Positions 62,823 to 64,000 of a stretch of 64,000 nt of DNA are shown piece after piece; position 1 is the stretch's first letter; the number at the start of each line of letters is the position of its first letter. The DNA is from Pseudooceanicola marinus (GTDB lineage: Bacteria > Pseudomonadota > Alphaproteobacteria > Rhodobacterales > Rhodobacteraceae). The stretch lies in assembly GCF_002786295.1 (NCBI RefSeq), contig NZ_PGTC01000009.1:310001-374000 (forward strand), written 5' to 3'. A program made the translations under genes and the position numbers. The notes under the pieces were generated by a model. The model saw nothing but the letters and a program-made list of their open reading frames with translations. It was not told the origin of the DNA and ran no database searches.

Positions 62823-64000
62823 TCAGAGGGCGAAGAGGTCCTGTTCGACCCCTGCCGTCTCGAACAGGTGATCGCGGCTGGCGGTCAGTTCGTCGCGCAG
62901 CCGCGCGATGTCGAAGCCGACGACCTGCCCGCGCCATTTGCGGGGCCGGCCCGCCACGAGGACCGTGTCGACGTTGGAGCGTTCCATCAGCGTGACCACG
63001 GCGCCGGCTGCGTTGTTCAGCGGCGCCACGTTCAGCGCCTCGGCGTCCAGCAGCACGATGTCGGCGGCCTTGCCGGGGGTCAGGCTGCCGGTCACACCGT
63101 CCAGCTTCAGCCCCTTCGCCCCGTCGATCGTGGCGTGGCGCAGCGCATCGGCGCATTGCATGAGCGCGGGATAGTCCTCCGCGCCCGACAGCGCCGCCTC
63201 GTTCACGAACATCCGCTGCAGGGTGATCAGCCCGCGCATCTGGGTGAAGGGATCCGCGGTCATGGTGCATTCCACGTCCGACGACAGAGAGGTCGTCATG
63301 CCGAGGTCCAGCGCCTTCTGGATCGGCGGCGTGCCATGGCGCATGTGCATCTCGATCGGGACAGCGAGCGAGACATGGGCCCCGGCATCCGCGGCCCGCT
63401 GCCAGGCCATGTCCGACATGCCGGTCATGTGGATGAAGATGTTGTCCTCGCCGAATTCGCCGGCCTCGGCCAGGGCATCGAAGGTGCCGGCCATGCCGAA
63501 GGTCCCGACCACGTGCAGGGCGATCGGCAGGCCAAGTTCGCGACCGAGCGCCCAGGAGGTCTCGTACCCGGGCAGGTAGATTTCGCCCCCCATGACCATG
63601 GTCAGTAGCTGGTCGTCGGATGCGAAATACTGCTGCTTGATGCGCCGCGCGTCCTGCGGATATTGCGCCCGGTCCCCGTGGCCCTCGAAATAGCCGAAGA
63701 CGGCGCGGCGTCCCGCATCCCGCAGCCCTTCGATTGCCGCATCGGAATGTTCGGGGCTGTGGTGGATCTGGCTGACGTCCATCACCGTCGTCACCCCCGC
63801 GTCGATCTGTGCGATCCCGGCGAACAGCTCGTTGATGTAGACGTCTTCGGGCCGGTAGGCCATCGAGAAGGTCTGCAGGATCGTCTCGTAGTAGTTCGTC
63901 GCATTCGCCGCGCGCCCGTCGTTGACCAGGATCCCGTGGGCCAGCTGACTGCGCAGGGCGGTCTCGAACTGGTGGTGATGGGTGTCGATGAAACCGGGCA
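62823..64000 (-). CDS. Amidohydrolase family protein (partial, cut by window end)
   Basis: The frame remains open to base 64000, so the N-terminus is missing; 392 residues are visible. It has the metal motif PGFIDTHHHQFETALR near the visible start, a His-rich FGYFEGHGDRAQYPQD, LHVVGTFGMAGTFDAL, HMTGMSDMAWQRAADAG and SLSSDVECTMTADPF with the metal Asp. The pattern is that of AtzA/TrzN/guanine-deaminase-like cytosolic enzymes that hydrolyse C-N or C-Cl bonds in rings. An internal ATG at 63863 is not the start. Substrate is unknown. Confidence 0.85.
   Translation of the reverse strand, partial: PGFIDTHHHQFETALRSQLAHGILVNDGRAANATNYYETILQTFSMAYRPEDVYINELFAGIAQIDAGVTTVMDVSQIHHSPEHSDAAIEGLRDAGRRAVFGYFEGHGDRAQYPQDARRIKQQYFASDDQLLTMVMGGEIYLPGYETSWALGRELGLPIALHVVGTFGMAGTFDALAEAGEFGEDNIFIHMTGMSDMAWQRAADAGAHVSLAVPIEMHMRHGTPPIQKALDLGMTTSLSSDVECTMTADPFTQMRGLITLQRMFVNEAALSGAEDYPALMQCADALRHATIDGAKGLKLDGVTGSLTPGKAADIVLLDAEALNVAPLNNAAGAVVTLMERSNVDTVLVAGRPRKWRGQVVGFDIARLRDELTASRDHLFETAGVEQDLFAL

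Overview
The window is GC-rich, densely packed bacterial DNA with short intergenic gaps and many 4-bp ATGA gene overlaps. Protein content points to an alphaproteobacterium of the Rhodobacteraceae/Roseobacter group: a Hint-domain protein, paired MerR regulators beside beta-oxidation genes, an RTX calcium-binding protein, DUF1007 with an RcnA-like transporter, and the short GGAGTATTT...GATGAAGA intergenic repeat. This placement is inferred from gene content; no rRNA, tRNA, origin, CRISPR array or insertion sequence was seen.

Layout. 0.3-3.0 kb: Hint-domain protein and a DUF1007/RcnA-like metal transport pair. 3.4-13.9 kb: fatty-acid oxidation block (FadJ-like enzyme, thiolase, GST, small conserved protein, acyl-CoA dehydrogenase, two MerR regulators, two PaaI thioesterases, MATE exporter). 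14.0-17.8 kb: two PLP aminotransferases, a 2TM mini-protein and a crotonase. 17.9-26.2 kb: a nine-gene minus-strand chain (Liv-type ABC transporter, hydrolase, DUF952, pyrD, arsC-like) read divergently from a PAS-LuxR regulator. 26.2-30.9 kb: a secreted RTX protein with a glycosidase-like domain, between long non-coding stretches rich in inverted repeats. 31.1-40.6 kb: amidohydrolase, 5'-nucleotidase behind a Pho-box-like site, DUF1992, SRAP, a cupredoxin-like secreted protein, a stress-type DUF883/holin-like pair, a DadA-like oxidase and a class V PLP enzyme.

40.7-55.5 kb holds the most interesting block. A tight minus-strand gene train encodes LysR, a flavin monooxygenase, an alpha/beta hydrolase, two Dpp/Opp permeases, an M24 creatinase-fold protein lacking metal ligands, two Opp ATPases, a solute-binding protein and a BisC-like molybdoenzyme. 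An Lrp gene lies after it, and a pair of AhpD/CMD proteins with a second LysR lies before it. It reads as an uptake-and-breakdown pathway for an unidentified peptide-like or heteroatom-containing solute.

55.5-64 kb: a SulP transporter broken by one in-frame amber codon, YaeQ, a FecI-FecR-TonB receptor iron/heme signalling set, and an amidohydrolase cut by the window end. Shared TGACGT...ACGTCA dyads before the thiolase gene, the MerR/acyl-CoA dehydrogenase genes and in the RTX leader suggest one MerR regulon.
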